A stretch of 64,000 bases of DNA from Selenomonas dianae (GTDB taxonomy: Bacteria > Bacillota > Negativicutes > Selenomonadales > Selenomonadaceae), in the NCBI RefSeq assembly GCF_030644225.1, contig NZ_CP128650.1:816001-880000 (forward strand). Reading direction: 5' to 3'. Below are positions 63,224-64,000 of the stretch, piece by piece; position 1 is the first letter of the stretch; each line of letters opens with the position of its first letter. The translations under genes and the position numbers were made by a program. Under the pieces are notes generated by a model, which had not been told where the DNA came from, ran no database searches, and saw nothing but the letters and a program-made list of their open reading frames with translations.

Positions 63224-63816
63224 GCACGGAAAAGGAAAAGCGGTTTTGCCGGATTCGCGAGGGGTGCAGTAAGACAGAAGCGATTGACATTCCTGCATCC
63301 GAGGAAGCTCTCTGCGATCAACTGCGTGGCGTACAGCAAGCAACAGTCGTCCTCTGGCAGATGAACGCAGTTCGTTTTGGTACATGGGATGGACGTGCGT
63401 TCTCCTTTCCCGTTCATGCGCCGTTGCGGATGGAGCTCCTTATCGAACTTCGCATCTTCAATGAACAGGGAGAGCTGTATCTGCGATGTGAGGATGAGCG
63501 GCTCATCGGACGCCTTCGTACGGACGAGGCGGGGGATAAGACAGCGTATGTCGATACCATTGCGCGATTTTGGGGAAGCTGGGGCGATAAGGATCAGGAA
63601 AAGGAGAAGAAAACCGAATGGATGACCCTGCGCGACACGTCGCGCAAGCTGAAACTGCGGCTGCCCATCGTCGGAGGGAAACCCCACTTTGTCGGGCTTG
63701 TGACGCGCAGCTACATCGGCTTTCACAAAGAAACAGGACAGGCGGGCTATATCGACCATCGCTATTACGCAATCGAATCGGCAGATATGGAGGTATATGA
63801 TGGGCAAGGAAAATGA
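63220..63816 (+). CDS. Csx19-like protein
   Basis: This is a 198-residue protein whose ATG overlaps the previous stop by 4 bp. VLWQMNAVRFGTWDGRAF followed by LLIELRIFNEQGELYLRCED resembles Csx19, a small subunit-like protein specific to type III-D loci. The C-terminal half (WMTLRDTSRKLKLRLPIVGG, LVTRSYIGFHKETGQAGYID) also fits. The assignment rests on pattern, length and position. Function is not established. Confidence 0.65.
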   Translation: MSTEKEKRFCRIREGCSKTEAIDIPASEEALCDQLRGVQQATVVLWQMNAVRFGTWDGRAFSFPVHAPLRMELLIELRIFNEQGELYLRCEDERLIGRLRTDEAGDKTAYVDTIARFWGSWGDKDQEKEKKTEWMTLRDTSRKLKLRLPIVGGKPHFVGLVTRSYIGFHKETGQAGYIDHRYYAIESADMEVYDGQGK

Positions 63817-64000
63817 GATCGCGACAGCACCGTATAACTTCGTATCCCTGCCAAAGACGGTGCTCGCCTCGCCGATGAACGGAAATGCCGTGACCGATGA
63901 GGAGCGCACACTGAACTACCGTACACATGTCCTTGAAAAGGGACAGTTTAGTGGGCGCATCGAACTGACGATTGAAACAAAGACACCCGTCTTTATTGGT
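63800..64000 (+). CDS. RAMP protein of the TIGR03986 type, start only (cut by window edge)
   Basis: ATG 63800 (GGAGG upstream; ATG 63797 is also in frame) opens 67 codons to the right edge. APYNFVSLPKTVLASPMNG near the start and FSGRIELTIETKTPVFIG at the end are typical of TIGR03986-family RAMPs found in type III-D loci. It overlaps the Csx19-like gene by 17 bp. The rest of the protein and the locus continue beyond the window. Confidence 0.7.
   Translation, partial: MGKENEIATAPYNFVSLPKTVLASPMNGNAVTDEERTLNYRTHVLEKGQFSGRIELTIETKTPVFIG

Noticed and set aside
49300-64000. CRISPR array
   Set aside because: No regularly spaced repeats of 25-40 bp are seen anywhere in the locus. The 21-bp shared element occurs only twice, 8 kb apart.

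Overview
The window looks like chromosome from a diderm, flagellated Firmicute of the Selenomonas/Centipeda type (class Negativicutes). It combines the Firmicute heat-shock operon ctsR-mcsA-mcsB-clpC with parts that need an outer membrane (TonB and ExbB/ExbD). It also has flagellar genes (FliK, FlgD), a siroheme decarboxylase pair, and GC-rich coding sequence broken by AT-rich accessory patches. The genus is an inference from gene content.

Region by region. (1) 1-5,985 is a decayed prophage or integrative element: a tyrosine integrase cut by the left edge, an Ada-type zinc-domain secreted protein, a PemK/MazF-like protein, a SWIM zinc-finger protein, a divergent repressor/Cro-like pair with clear operators, then a truncated holin fragment joined to an endolysin and a one-TM coiled-coil protein. 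Replication and structural genes are missing. (2) 5,986-12,160 is the CtsR protein-quality-control operon, ending in a 49-residue membrane protein, followed by radA. (3) 12,209-16,363 holds fliK and flgD, a LysR regulator and an unknown gene. (4) 16,444-20,796 has tRNA-Ser(GCT), a purine permease, a ComEC-like lipoprotein hydrolase with its DUF3006 partner, a cell-wall amidase and a GerMN lipoprotein. (5) 20,945-28,283 is tig-clpP-clpX-lon-engB followed by ahbA-ahbB. (6) 28,300-30,200 is an AT-rich islet with a decayed integrase. (7) 30,271-35,575 has a flavodiiron protein, a DEDDh exonuclease and glyQ-glyS. (8) 35,711-41,381 has tonB, trpF, trpC-trpB-trpA, and rpsF-ssb-rpsR. (9) 41,380-49,299 is an envelope block: a metallophosphatase, a VTT-family membrane protein, a Tat-exported amidase, an SbmA/YddA-like ABC exporter, exbB-exbD and a DUF4127 protein.

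(10) 49,406-64,000 is the most interesting part: a type III-D-like CRISPR effector locus that runs off the right edge. It contains a radical-SAM protein with the motif series of prokaryotic viperin, two paralogous CARF-HEPN proteins (one with a fused C-terminal domain), a very large WYL-type regulator on the opposite strand, Cas6, a Cas10 with an intact GGDD and no HD domain, a Cas7-like RAMP with a lysine-rich N-terminal arm, a Csx10-like protein, a fused double Cas7, a Csx19-like protein and the start of another RAMP. No CRISPR array and no cas1/cas2 are visible. A 21-bp element occurs identically in front of the viperin-like gene and in front of cas10, suggesting joint control. My reading is that target RNA sensed by the Cas10 complex leads to cyclic oligoadenylate, which activates the CARF-HEPN RNases, while the viperin-like enzyme adds a second arm that makes chain-terminating nucleotides. 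The pairing under a shared control element is the strongest candidate for an undescribed arrangement.
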